Below, piece by piece: positions 35,759 to 48,600 of a DNA stretch of 64,000 bases (position 1 is its first letter; every line of letters begins with the position of its first letter). This DNA comes from Maniola hyperantus. Taxonomy: Eukaryota > Arthropoda > Insecta > Lepidoptera > Nymphalidae. The stretch covers positions 13,640,001 to 13,704,000 of the forward strand of contig NC_048538.1 of assembly GCF_902806685.2 (NCBI RefSeq), in the 5' to 3' direction. The notes beneath the pieces were generated by a model that saw nothing but the letters and a program-made list of their open reading frames with translations, ran no database searches and was not told the origin of the DNA. The position numbers were made by a program, and so were the translations under genes.

Positions 35759-35764
35759 AATAAA
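35759..35764 (+). promoter_or_regulatory. polyadenylation signal AATAAA of CFAP299
   Basis: This is the first canonical AATAAA after the CFAP299 stop at 35669, about 90 bp downstream, in AT-rich sequence. Confidence 0.6.
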
Positions 35765-36021
35765 TATTTTTTGCTATCATCTGGTATACCTATCTTCAAA
35801 TGCTTTTACTTCTAAGCAATTATAGAAAACTCTTGCAAGTGTCTAACTTGCATCAGCAGTTTGTAACTGTGCGTTTGCACTTTGCACAATCGTAAAACGT
35901 AATACACAAAAATGGCGCGTGAGGAGTCATTTTGTACGGACTATACCTGTTTAATGATTTTTCGTGCAAAAACACGGTAATAAGTCATTAGACTCCAATA
36001 TCATTATTTTACTCGTTTACA

Positions 36022-36316
36022 TGTTAACCATTGACTGCAATTTCATCTGGTGGTAGATGACGATGCAGTCTTAGCTAGAACCAGGCTAATCTCGAAAGAG
36101 GTGTGCAATTTTATTAAACCCACACTCCTGATCGATTATCAATCGCATAGCAAACACTTAATCGTTTGGCAGCACGTTTTTGTCAGCAGGCTAGTCATAA
36201 CTGAAGCCTCTCCCCAGACCAGACCTGAGCTAATTTAGAAATTATTTTTCCAACTGATCGAACCGAACCTTCCACTTATAAAATCACAGCGCTCACCACT
36301 GCACCGGTGAGGTCGT
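36022..36316 (-). mobile_element. SINE family 2, antisense, diverged
   Basis: The tail side begins TTGACTGCAATTTCATCTGG and the head side ends CAGCGCTCACCACTGCACCG. It sits between the convergent 3' ends of CFAP299 and NOS. Confidence 0.65.
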
Positions 36317-36570
36317 CATCTTCATAGTGAGTTTTAAAATGAAAAATACAAAATAGGTAAAATGTATAATTTAGTCAAATTACCATCTTAAAATTAAACA
36401 ATACTCAATTTTTTACAATTCTTTCATTATTTTTAATATAAATATTTACATCAGTACTTAAGTAGGTCTTGTATTCGTAAAAAATATTAAGCCTATAAGC
36501 CTTAAAAACATAATCTCTATTACATAGCATACTTTATCTTATATCCTAACTTAACACTAAACAGTATCAC

Positions 36571-36690
36571 CTAAGTAAAAGATTGTATAGATTCTAAACG
36601 CGATCGCTTAGCTGTTTCTCTTGATGCCTTGTGTACAATTGAAGTACGTAATGTGATGCCAAATATATCTTCATGGTATCTATTTTCATC
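36571..36690 (-). other. NOS: NOS C-terminal exon (tail), too short for ORF scans
   Basis: After a TTTTTCAG acceptor it encodes DENRYHEDIFGITLRTSIVH, then KASRETAKRSRLESIQSFT and a TAG stop. DENRYHEDIFGITLRT is highly conserved in animal NOS. The basic tail is the part that restrains electron transfer in the absence of calmodulin in other NOS enzymes. Confidence 0.93.
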
Positions 36691-39600
36691 CTGAAAAACA
36701 AAAGAAAAACTTCAGAATAATTTTCTTTCCGTTGCATACATTTTTCAAGTTTCAGTTTAAGTTTTTGTGAATTTAGGGCTTTTGTTTGTATGTGCAAGAT
36801 AAGTTTGATTTCAGTGCGTATATAATTTTATTATTAGCTAACCATTAGAGATAGAATGAAATCTTCAGCCTCTTCATCTGAATAACGTGCGTGCCTTTTA
36901 ATAACATCTTTGAGCTTCTGTTGTACTTCTTCCGCCATCTTGCAATCTCCACAAACATAAAAATGTCCACCCTCATCTAACAGCATACGTGTTATGTAAG
37001 ATCCCTCATCTTCTAATAGGGCTTGCACGTGTTTCTGCAAAATTATATAATGTTCATTTATTACCCATATATTATTCACTTCGTCAGTGTTTTATTAGAC
37101 AAATAAAACTGTATGGTTTTCTGTTAAAATTTAGTTATATTTCATACCTTGCTTACTCCTTCTTCTCTCGATAATGCTAATAAAGACTTTGTGAGAACAC
37201 CATCAGCAAGAGCTTGTTCCTTTTCATCCTTATACAAATCCATGCCTTTATATCTGCAGCCGAAAAGTAGACAAATAGGACCTGGTTTCTTGGAATGTGT
37301 AGAGTTATTTATAATTTGTCGTCTCCTGTGATGCCAGAATCCTCTAAAAGGCGCAATACCTGAGCCAGGTCCTACTAATATCAAGGGTACAGATATGTCT
37401 TGTGGCATGTGAAAACTTGGGGCTCTAGAAATATAACAGAATAAAATAGAACTAAAGAAACTTAATTTGTGAAATATTAAAATGATTAAACCAAAGTTTC
37501 CTACCTCCGAATAAAAACATAAACATCATCATCTTCTTTCAAGCTTTGTAAATACGTTGAACAAACGCCATAATGTGTTAATCCTTCGCCATCTAAAAGT
37601 AAATGATATTATGATATGAAATTATGCTATTAGCATTCAAAAAATATAAAATGCACTAATTTGTTATTGAAAACCAAAGACAAATTTTTAAATATGAACA
37701 ATACTTACTTTGCGTCTTATAAATCACAACAGCAACAGTAACGTGGATCCTATTGGGGTGTTCTAGTGGTGAAGATGATATGGAATAGAATCTTGGTTGT
37801 AAAGGCGGTAGTAATGCAGCCAGCAGAGAAGCTTGGGGCCTACACGATGGAACATGAGATAATACTTCTGCAAGGTGCGGGTAATAGTGATGCCTCCAGT
37901 CATCGTATTTGTTGGAATCCTGAAATATAGTTTACTTTAATATAATGTGTTGTATCGAAATACGTAAAAAGAAAGCTGACTGACTGACTGATTGATCTAT
38001 CAACTCACAGCTCAAACTACTGGACGGATCAAACTGAAATTTGGCATGCAAATAGCTATTATGACGTAGATATTCGTATAATGTTTGAAAATTCAACCCC
38101 TGAGGGGGTCAAATAAAGGTTTGGAATTTGTGTATAAGCTAAAATCATACAGTTATTAATCAAAATCGTTGTCCTTTCTAGCTAGAATGACCTTTTATTA
38201 ATTATTTACATGAATAAAATGAAATACAATAATATACAATAATAAATTATTACCTCTATTAGTTCTCGTAAATAGTTAGCCTCATTTTCATCGTTACATA
38301 CTGTAACTAGATATTTTAATACTTTGGTAGATGGTGGTGTTGTGATATCTAAAAATCTTGTGAAAACTTGACGAACTGTTGCTGCAGGTATACGCTCGTG
38401 GCGTTCCCAAGATTTAACAGTACCTACAAGGAAACGAATAAATCTAAAATAAATTGTCGTAATACTGAAGGAAGTCAACCATAAATTTGGGAATATATCA
38501 GAATCTTTTCGTACCTGTAGGGGTAAGCTTTTCTTTCATAAGCTGTAGTTGCAAAGGTCTATCAAAATTGTCTACGCCTTTTAGTCTTTTTAGCACATCA
38601 TCAACGATTTCGGCTCGGTTACAAGCCATGACACCAACGTGATCTCCGGGGTCGTATTTTAGTTCAGCCTAAAAAAATTAAACCTTCCTATTAATATCTT
38701 ATGAGAACGGTTAAACAAATATAATATCTTCATTAATTTAAATATTTATACTCACATTCGATTCCATGTCCACAAAAATTGTTGCTCGATCATTCGTGTA
38801 TTCACCCAAATGTTTATTTTCTTTTACTTTACAAGTAACAATCTGCTTTCTATAGCTACTTTCTAAAGCCGTTTTCAAACAGATTTCTTTTTCAGGTCTA
38901 TTAAATCTTACTGTTTCTTCTGTAAGTGGTATCGTACCGAAAGATTTTTTCGCATTTTTAACCATCTCGTTTTCTTCTAAGCAAAATGTTTCACACGCTA
39001 CCTGAAATTTATTCTTGCTTGAAATAATAATTGTTTTCTCACCTGAGCTTTAACCAACCTTAATTTGATGCTTAGAAAAATATGCTACAGTTAATTTTGA
39101 TTTACCTGGAATATATTGGCTGACCAGCAACGAAACTCTTGCTCTAGACCACACATTTCATCACCACATGTAAGTTCTTGTAGCCTCTCTCCTCCTAAAT
39201 CCTCTAACACTCTGTCCATAGTTTTCCCAAAATTGCAGTACTTTGGATATACACTTGAGCCCAGAGCAAAGACAGCAAAACATACATTGCTTAAAGGTCC
39301 TATGTTTTCAGCTATTGATGTAGTTACACTACCTGATAATGCAATGAAAATAATGTTAACAATAAGAGACGATAATAAAATTAATCTTCCAAAATAGATG
39401 TTCTTTTGCAGTACATATTAACGCAGTACTTACTCTTATTGGATTCCAAACGTGATAATTGCCTCTTGTATTCGATTGTGTTTGGATTTTTATTAGACTC
39501 CATTCGAGACAGCTGTTTTTTGTATTCAATACTTGGTGTCATAACGCTGTTTGTTCGCATTAGTGACTTTGGCGTGGGCACTTTGCATGTCCTAAAAATT

Positions 39601-42600
39601 AGCTGGTTATTAACTGTCAATAATACTTTAATTTATAACTGTTTTTAATGATGTCGATATATTATTATAAACCTTACCCAGCACTATCAATTTGATCTCC
39701 CAGATTCCTCTTTTCATTATAGAGCATGTGAAATAAATGCTTTGCAAAATCCTGCAACGAAACAAATACTTTAATAATTCTATTGTTTGAAGTACCTACA
39801 TAAAGATTTGTAATTAATGCTTAAGTGTAGAAATTATTTATGTTTATGTTCGTAAAATCTTACGCAATATATTTCTTGAAGTATAGTCAAATTAGTTATA
39901 CTTATTAGTGACATGTTGGCGTTGCCTTTTTAGCTTGTTTGCTTTTAATTTATAAGGCACCTGACATCCTAAGTGTAGGCGTTAAATAAATATTCAATTA
40001 TTCATCTCGTCCACGTCTGTATTTATCATGTAAAGTTATTACTCACAAATCTTATTGAATTATTTTTAACGCACCATAAATTTTAGCTTAGTACTTTTAA
40101 CTACGAGTACCTTTGTGTGATTTAGTTTGTAATTTTATACTCGTAATATAAATTGTAACCATATTAGTAGAATCGTTCTATTGCCGAAGTAATAGAATAA
40201 ATATTGAATATTTTAATTTGACAATTAGCTTACTTGATATTAGAATTTAAAATAGAACTTTGTAGATATAGTAGCGACAGGTACGGTGCTTATTGCGTCA
40301 GATACAAAACCAATGTACCTATTGTACGCGACAGGTCGAGATAGCAATCGGGGTATGAGGCGGGGAGACGCCTCACACACCCGCATGTCACCCACGCTAT
40401 CCCGCATCGGGTTGCCATTGCCATCTCGACCTGTCGCGTACTATAAGTACATTAATGCAATGCTTTTATGCAATTCTGATGCAATGGGCACCGTATAAAC
40501 TTTAAAACATTAAAAATAATCGACAAAAATAAATAAAAGTTACCTCGCCATTCGCAGGCGGCTCCCCGTTTCCAAATGTGGAAGTTACGATCAGCAAGAG
40601 AGTCTCGTGCTCTATCGAAAACACATCGTATTCAGACATACAATGCACCTGTTGGATGAAAATTATTAGCACCATTTATTTTATTATTAAAGAACTCTTA
40701 AGACTAAAAATACTTTTAAGATCGATATTTTTCATCGATAGTAATTTTGCGCTTCACTACTATTTCATCATCAGCTATTTAGACTACCTACTACCTACAT
40801 ACTATGCGTATGAAATAAAAATTATTAGCACCATTTATTTTATTTACTAAGACCAAAAATATTTTTCATCGACATCATCAGACTTATTTAGACCACATGT
40901 ATGAAAGTGTGATGAGTGATGACAGCAGTAATTTTGCATTAGGAATAAGGATTAATCACAGCCAAAGCCCTGAATAATCGAATTTAATTAACAAAGTTTA
41001 GGCAAATACAGAAAAAGATTTTTAGCAGTTCTAAGCATTTCTTTAAAATATTTCATTTATTTTATCTCCTATAAAAGTCTTCTCAGTTGGTTTAAACTTT
41101 TTAAAGTCACTCTGCAGTAGTAGCGGATGTCTTAAAACTTACCTGGGCATTGAAAGCGTGTCCGAAAATGGTCCCTAACTCTTTAGCATACTGTTCAGAT
41201 TTCCCTGTTTCAGTGGCGTAAAGTATGGTCGCCTTAATTCTCTTAGAGAGCGCCTGGCCAAATAGTTTGGAAGTAAACTTGACGGCCCGGGCAATTTGCT
41301 TGAAGTGGAACTTTCTAGTTCTGGGCTTGTCTTCTGATTTTATCCAATGGTGACTTTTCCAAGCTGGCTCCTATTGGCAATGCAAAGCTGATATTAGATT
41401 TCATCAACCTAAGAGAATTTAAGATGCATTTATTGTATAAGAATAAAAAATGAACATAAAGGTCAAGATTTATTCTGGATGGTTAGGTTGTTAGATCAAA
41501 TTTCATTAATACTTTCCACACCTTTATAAATAGGAAATATTACATAGTCAATACCTACTGGATTTTATCCATAATACCTTATCCTGATCGAAGTAGGTAA
41601 TAGGCGTTCAAGGAAATCCGGGTAAGGCACATGTCAAATTTCGTGGTTTAACGACATATTTTAATGTAGAAAACGGGTACATACCACGATTCATTTGGTG
41701 CTTTTATTTGTCGATATTTCAACCCAAAGTCACGATGGGACTGCGGTGCTGCGAGAGTCATGGGAAGTAGCGAACTACCCACTTTCTTGTTATTTTCACT
41801 GGAAATTCACGAGCTATCCGGCAAAATACAGTCACAACGTCACTATTAACTTTTGATGTCAAATCATGCCAAATTAATCGTGGTATGTACCCGTTATCTA
41901 CATTAAAACATGCCAATATTGTTGTTAATATTATTATCAATACAATCTCGATACTGCAGTACAATATCGCGTATTGCGTGAATAAATTGATGATATAACA
42001 CGTTCTACTGTTCATAAAGAAGTCGTAAGTAATATGAAGTTTAAAAGGAAGAAAGGAAATATTTGACCCGAGTCTGATGAACCAAAAAATGTGATGGTTT
42101 GAAATGTAAACTTACTTGGTAATCATACGATGGCCGTAAATAGTACAACGCCATTTCCTGATGAAACACTGAAGTTAAAGACGAAGACATTGGTGGTACA
42201 ATCCATACCCAGTCCGATGGACAACCTCCTCTGTAAAAGGATTAACACGTTACAAACTATCTTAAAAAACTTAAGTAGTATTAGTTTTAAGCCCCAGTGA
42301 TTTTTAGGTTAGCTAACGCAACATTTGCCGAAAAACTTTTCGACCTGGTTCCTCCTTCACCTTTCTACTATCGTACCGCAAGGCATCGCCAAGGTCTGCA
42401 CCCGTACGTAGTCGAAATTCTACGGATACGTACGAAGTGATTTGCCTCCTCATTTTTAATTCAAACCGCTAAGATTAGGAACACCCTTCCAGCATCAGTT
42501 TTTTCCTCCAATTATAATATGGACGTCTTCAAGTCAAGAGTAAATAGGCATCTTCTAGGTTAGCCCGCTTCCATTTTAAACTGCATCATCACTGATCACC

Positions 42601-45600
42601 CGGTGAGATTGCACACACATTACCTGCTTTTATTCTCATTATCTAAGTGCTTAATAAACTGCTCCGAGGCGGAATGATGGTCCACTATTGATACATTGTC
42701 TCTATGAAAACTATGGAGTACTGCTATATTCACTTCAACCAAAGCTTTGTCTTTCCACAATGACACGTATGAATTCGTATCTAGGCCCATTTTGTTTGCT
42801 ACACTCTGAAAATAAATGTTAGATGTGTATTATAACATTTTATCCCTTAAATTCAAATATCCATAATTTACTTTAGACTTCTAGTGAGCTAGGTAGATAA
42901 AACACTATAACTTTTGTTTATTTATATTAGGTAGGTACATATTCTTGAAAATTTTGGTTAATTCATCTTTTATATTATTGTTTTATTCAAAAATCTCATT
43001 ATTGATACATTGTCTTCCACTGGATAAAGATTAAATAAAAAAAGATCTGAGATTATCATAGTGGTATATTATATGGTTGTTATTTTTTGTCTGCTCCTTT
43101 ATGCCATCTCGTTTCATTAATGACTAGCTTATGCTCGTGACTTCGTCCGCGTGGACCACACAAATTTCAAACGCCCTTAGGGGTTGAATTTTCAAAAATT
43201 CTTTCTTAGCGGATGCCTACGTTATAATAGCTACCTATATCTGCATGCGAAATTTCAGCCAGATCCGTCCAGTAGTTTGAGCTGTGCGTTGATAGATCAG
43301 TCAGTCAGTCAGTCATTCACCTTTTCCTTATATATATTTACATTTTAGTTTGATATTCATAGTGATCACATTAACAGACTCAAAAAATGCTAAACTTTAT
43401 ACTACTTTAAAGCCTCGTTTATTGAAATTCACATCATCATCAACCGATAGACGTCCATTGCTGGACATAGGCCTCTTGTAGGGACTTCCGCACGCCACGG
43501 TCTTGCGCCGTCTGAATCCAGTGGCTCCTGTCATGTCGTCTGGCCACTTAGTGGGCGTTCTTCCAACTGTTAAACTCTCGGAAATTCACATACCTCAACA
43601 ATATCAAGTCTATTAGAATCGCAGAAGTTACGGCAGCCAATCTCAGTACCCATATACCAGCCATTAAAAGCTGTACCAGTGAACTCCAAGCCTCCGCAAT
43701 CCAAACGCATATTCGATACTGCTGGCAGTGCATACCATTGTAAACCTAAGTCTTTGAACCATTCGAATCTGAAATAACATCATCATTAACATATCTAGCC
43801 TTAAGATCTTATACTTCTGTTGCATGTTAGTTGCATTTCAATTTTATAAGCACCTGAAAATTAATTTACAGGATGCGGCCAAAAGTAATGTACATCGGCC
43901 TTTAGAATGATATTTCGGCTTTGTAGAGCGTTGTCTCTGTCAATCATACCTTTTGTCGGTCTCAACGACAGGGACAGCGCTCTACAAATCTGCTATCTCC
44001 TTATAAAGGTCGATGTACATTACTTTCGGCCGCGTACTGTATTTACGTTGCATTTCCGTCTTTAGGTCAAAGAAATTCATAGGCTTTTGAAACAACTTAA
44101 TCGGTCCAGCAGATACGGAGCAAATTGGCTGAGACAAACGGACAGACAGACACACGAGTAAGAGCGTAAGTAATATCCGAATTCGGTCCGAGTTTCTTAT
44201 ATCCGTATTTTCACGGATTCGGATCGGATGAGTGCGTAATTGCCCTAATTCTATAAGAGTTCGTGTTCTCCATTAGTTTTTTTCCGTTTTCTCCAAAACA
44301 TTCCTTTTTAATGGAATCCATGACAGTAAGAACTCTGTTAAAATCGACACTCCTACATACTCATGTCTGGCACAAAATTGAAGCGCACTGATAAAATACT
44401 ATTTATCACTTACGTAGGGTGTTCCATTTTAACTTCCATAATAATTTCACGTGGAATGTCAAAGTATTCGGGATCTTTGCCGTCAGCTGAAACAACTAAA
44501 GGCAGGATATCCCACGCGGTACGTGGCGGCTTCCATCCCAGTTTTATGCAAATCTATAACAAAATATGCTTGAGTTTAGGTATCTATACTAGGAAAGGAT
44601 AAACTGGCTGACAAGTACAGTTTAATCGCTGGATCTAGACTTTTTGTAACCAGAATGTTAGCAAAAACTTAGCGTTATTGTTATACTACCTAAACACAAT
44701 CCAATATCGCGTGCAAAACTCGGGTCAATTCCCCACCTACGACGCGGCATTGACTCCGAGTGGCCTACTTACGCAACGTTCGATGTTTTATTTGCAATTA
44801 ATCGTAAACTTTTAGAAAATTTAAATTATAGGATTTTTTATATATTTTTTGCGTTTTTTTGTGGTATCATATCAGTACTATATCACCTGTCTTCGTTTTT
44901 GCCAGCGTTCTAGTTACACCCTGTATATATGACATATGTATCTACAAGTCGCCACAAAACAGTCCGTTTGCACAAGTATTATTGTTTTGAACAAATAAAC
45001 TTTCTGTTGCAATGTTGTGCTAAAATTTACGTGGCTTTGCAAAGTTTTGTTTAAATAACCCCAGACTCAAGACCGGGAACTCAAATATGCGCTCCTTTCA
45101 AAAGTGTTATTGTTTAACAAAGTCATAAATAAACTACAGAGTGAATTAAACCCCGCTTTCGGGATAAAAATAATAGTAGTAAATTATTTCGTACGGAGTA
45201 ACAAACTCATGCTAACGACTTTCAAGGAAACAAAAACTTTTACTGAACGTGCGAACAGAGCGAACTTTGGCTTTGTTGATTAGATGGTTGAGCGCGCTCT
45301 GGTCAATCAACTTTTTTTCTCTGATTTTGATGAAGATTACTGGAGATTTCTCTTCACAGTAAGATGGTCTTCGTATCCATCTGATTTGTTTATTTTATTC
45401 CTTCCCTGGCTTCCTCGTATAAATGAGAGTGTGCAAAGTGCAAACAAAAAGTATTCCAAAGCAATCTAACTTTCAATGAATTTTCACAATGCGCAAATAT
45501 TATTTTCAAATAATTATAGTACTTACTTTTCCTGTTTTTAACAGCTATTCTTATAACTTTCGTCTATAAGTTCGTAAATCAAAGAATGTGTGTTGTAAAA

Positions 45601-48600
45601 TAGACCTACTTATATCTAATAAAAATCCGTTTTCTAATCTAATCTGAATTTTAATGAATGCACAAATCAGAGTTTCAAATACGTACCTAGTGCTTTTTCA
45701 TTATCCTTGACCATTCTTATAACTTCACCTTTAAGTTGTTAAACCAAAGAGTTTATGTTGTATAATAGAGTACCTCTATGTGAGGGAAAGCCTCTTTCTT
45801 CCAATATTCTGGCAATAAAACTGCTTATAATTTTCTCTTGATTTTATCTATTTATTTTATTTGCTGCAGGAACCATTTAAAGTTTGATTATTATCTGAAT
45901 CGTCTTTGACCCAGTTACCACAATTTATTGGTCAAAAATTCGTTCCTTGCTCTTTCGTTAAGAATTAGCAGATACCCGGCGTATGCTACCACACTAAAAA
46001 AAATCGCCTAATGCATTTTTTATTAGTCTAAAACCATCTTCACCGTACAAACATTTTTGGTGTTTTATATTATTAAAAAGAAGATTACATTAAGTTTTGT
46101 TTTTGTTTTTAGTATGCAAAATATTCTTAGTCTTATGATAAGAATTCTTCGTTAGAAATTGCATTGTTTTAAATAATGTAGTTTTTTGATATAATTTTGT
46201 TTTCCCCACTTTATCGATCCAATTAGTTTAATATATTTCAAAATAAGATTTCAACAAATCTGTATAATTATTAATGACGATATTTTTTTAATATTTCCAA
46301 GAGTTTCTTGTTTTTGCTCTGAACCTATTATGATGAGTTATAGTCCGTACAAAATGTGTTTTTACGCGCCATTTTAACTCTATGTGTCAACTGTCATGCC
46401 AAAAGTACGGTGCACCTTTAAAATAAGGATTAATATCGTACTTTTGACATGACAGTTGACACAAAGGTAAAATGGCGCGTGAGAACTCATTTTGTACGCA
46501 GTATACTTATTTATATTTAGAATGTAGTTTACCTCAGTAAATTCAACCCTAGCTGGGTCGCCCAATACTGATCCATCGGGTTCGGTGTACCCGGCATAGC
46601 TGATGAGTTGTGGGCTCCATATCCTGTAGTCGTGCTTGCCATCCGTTCGTTGCGGGAATATGGTTATCGCCGACCTGTTGAACAGATTGCTTTGAAATCG
46701 GGTCACCGTACAAATTATTACTCTTAATGCGTCCCAAAAGCGGTGTTGAGACAAATTTCGGATGTTCAAAGAATCAAGTTTTGGCCTCAAAAACTACAAA
46801 TTTGTTTATTTATTATGTAATATTATAAAAATTAAAGATATTCTTAAGTGAATTACGAGAGCCAAAACACGATTGGCACAATCTGGCCTGATAAAAAAAA
46901 TGCGAAGTTTCCAGGTAAAGTATGGTGCAACATGCAGCATGCGATATGCACCGCCCGCCCTCTCACTGCTAAACATGCAGGAAAGGCCAGCCAGCCACAA
47001 AGCAACTGCTAAACATGCAGGAAAGGCCAGCCAGCCACAAAGCAACTGCTAAACATGCAGGAAAGGCCAGCCAGCCACAAAGCAAGCAATACGCACCACC
47101 TCCACGCAACACCACACAAATCCACCAAATAAATAAATTATTGGCATATATTTCACTTGAAATAGAACCTCTGAATACAAAATGAGCGTAGAATGAAAAC
47201 AAAATGAATCAATCACTCAAATGAACTCTCCGATATCACATAAACGATATCAATGTTAGATTATTCATCAGTTTTATTCACTACTACATCATTGTATTGC
47301 AAACTCAGCAATTATTGACCGTCAGAATATATACAACAATACCCAATACCCAATCTGAATCAATGATTTGAGTTCGAGTTTTATACTAGACTAGACCCAT
47401 AATTAGGCTATGAGAGGCAGATATGACCCTAGGAAGGAAGGAAGGAAGGAAGAAGGGATGCCCTCAGTCTGATCTTGATTCCTACATCAGTGAAGCTATT
47501 AGGCCAAGTTTTGTATCACTTTCATATGAAACGTCTTATAGATGAGACTATAAATTTAATTTTAGATGATAATGAGACAAAAATATCTGAGATATTCAGG
47601 TAAAAATGTAAGAGTTAATTAAAAAGAGTAACAGAAAACGTAATTTCCTTCTTTGCAAAGATACACAATAGGTTTTAAAAGTTATCCTACCCATTCATTT
47701 ATTAAGACAATTGTAGCGGTGTAGACTTCACCCATTTCACCCTACCTTTATGCTTTGTTATAATTATTTTCATTCGTTTTGTTAAGTTTCAAATAGAAAA
47801 ACACAACTCTATTTAACGCAGCTCATTTTAACGGTGTATTTTCACAAAAGTTTAAGTAGGTATCCAGGCTTAAAACCGTGTCATCATTATTCATGAAACT
47901 AGCATTGTTTGCCTAAAGTGAAATAGCATGCTCCAGCCCAGAAAATATAGTAGCAATGCACCAGGTATTATTTTAATCAAGCCCGTGATAATATTAAAGA
48001 CTAGCTTATGCTCGCGAATTCGTCCGCGTGGACTACACAAATTTCAAACCCCTTTTTCACCCCCTTAGGGGTTGAATTTTCAAAAATCCTTTCTTAGCGG
48101 ATGCCTACGTCATAATAGCTATCTGCATGCCAAATTTCAGCCCGATCCGTCCAGTGGTTTGAGCTGTGCGTTGATAGATCAGTCAGTCAGTCAGTCAGTC
48201 AGTCAGTCAGTCAGTCAGTCAGTCACCTTTTCCTTTTATATATTTAGATAAGTGAGTACCTAACTATTATAGGTCCATGAGATAAGTATGAAAAAATGAA
48301 GTACCTATTGTAGATACGTTACTAATATAGCTATGTATCAAAATAAAACAACGATACTTGGGTCACATTTTTTTGTAGAGTGCTAACTCTTCTACTCTCA
48401 TGCATTTTTATCTTCTGTGTTACTCACCACCGAGCACGAATTATATACTACAAGTAATATGACGTAAATAGTCCATACAAAATGAGTTCTCACACCGACT
48501 CACGAGCCGTGTCAATTGTCATGGTATGGTGTAGGTACGGGTTCACCTTTAAAATAAGGGCTAAATCGTACTTTTGACATGACAGTTGACACATAAAATT

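Noticed and set aside
46380..46790. 136-codon minus-strand frame taken as one protein
   Set aside because: Only 46533-46674 is NOS exon. The ends are intron read-through, shown by the acceptor at 46676-46675 and the donor at 46532-46531.
48180..48226. Regularly spaced short repeats as a CRISPR-like array
   Set aside because: It is a simple CAGT microsatellite within a dispersed repeat in a eukaryotic intron, with no spacers.
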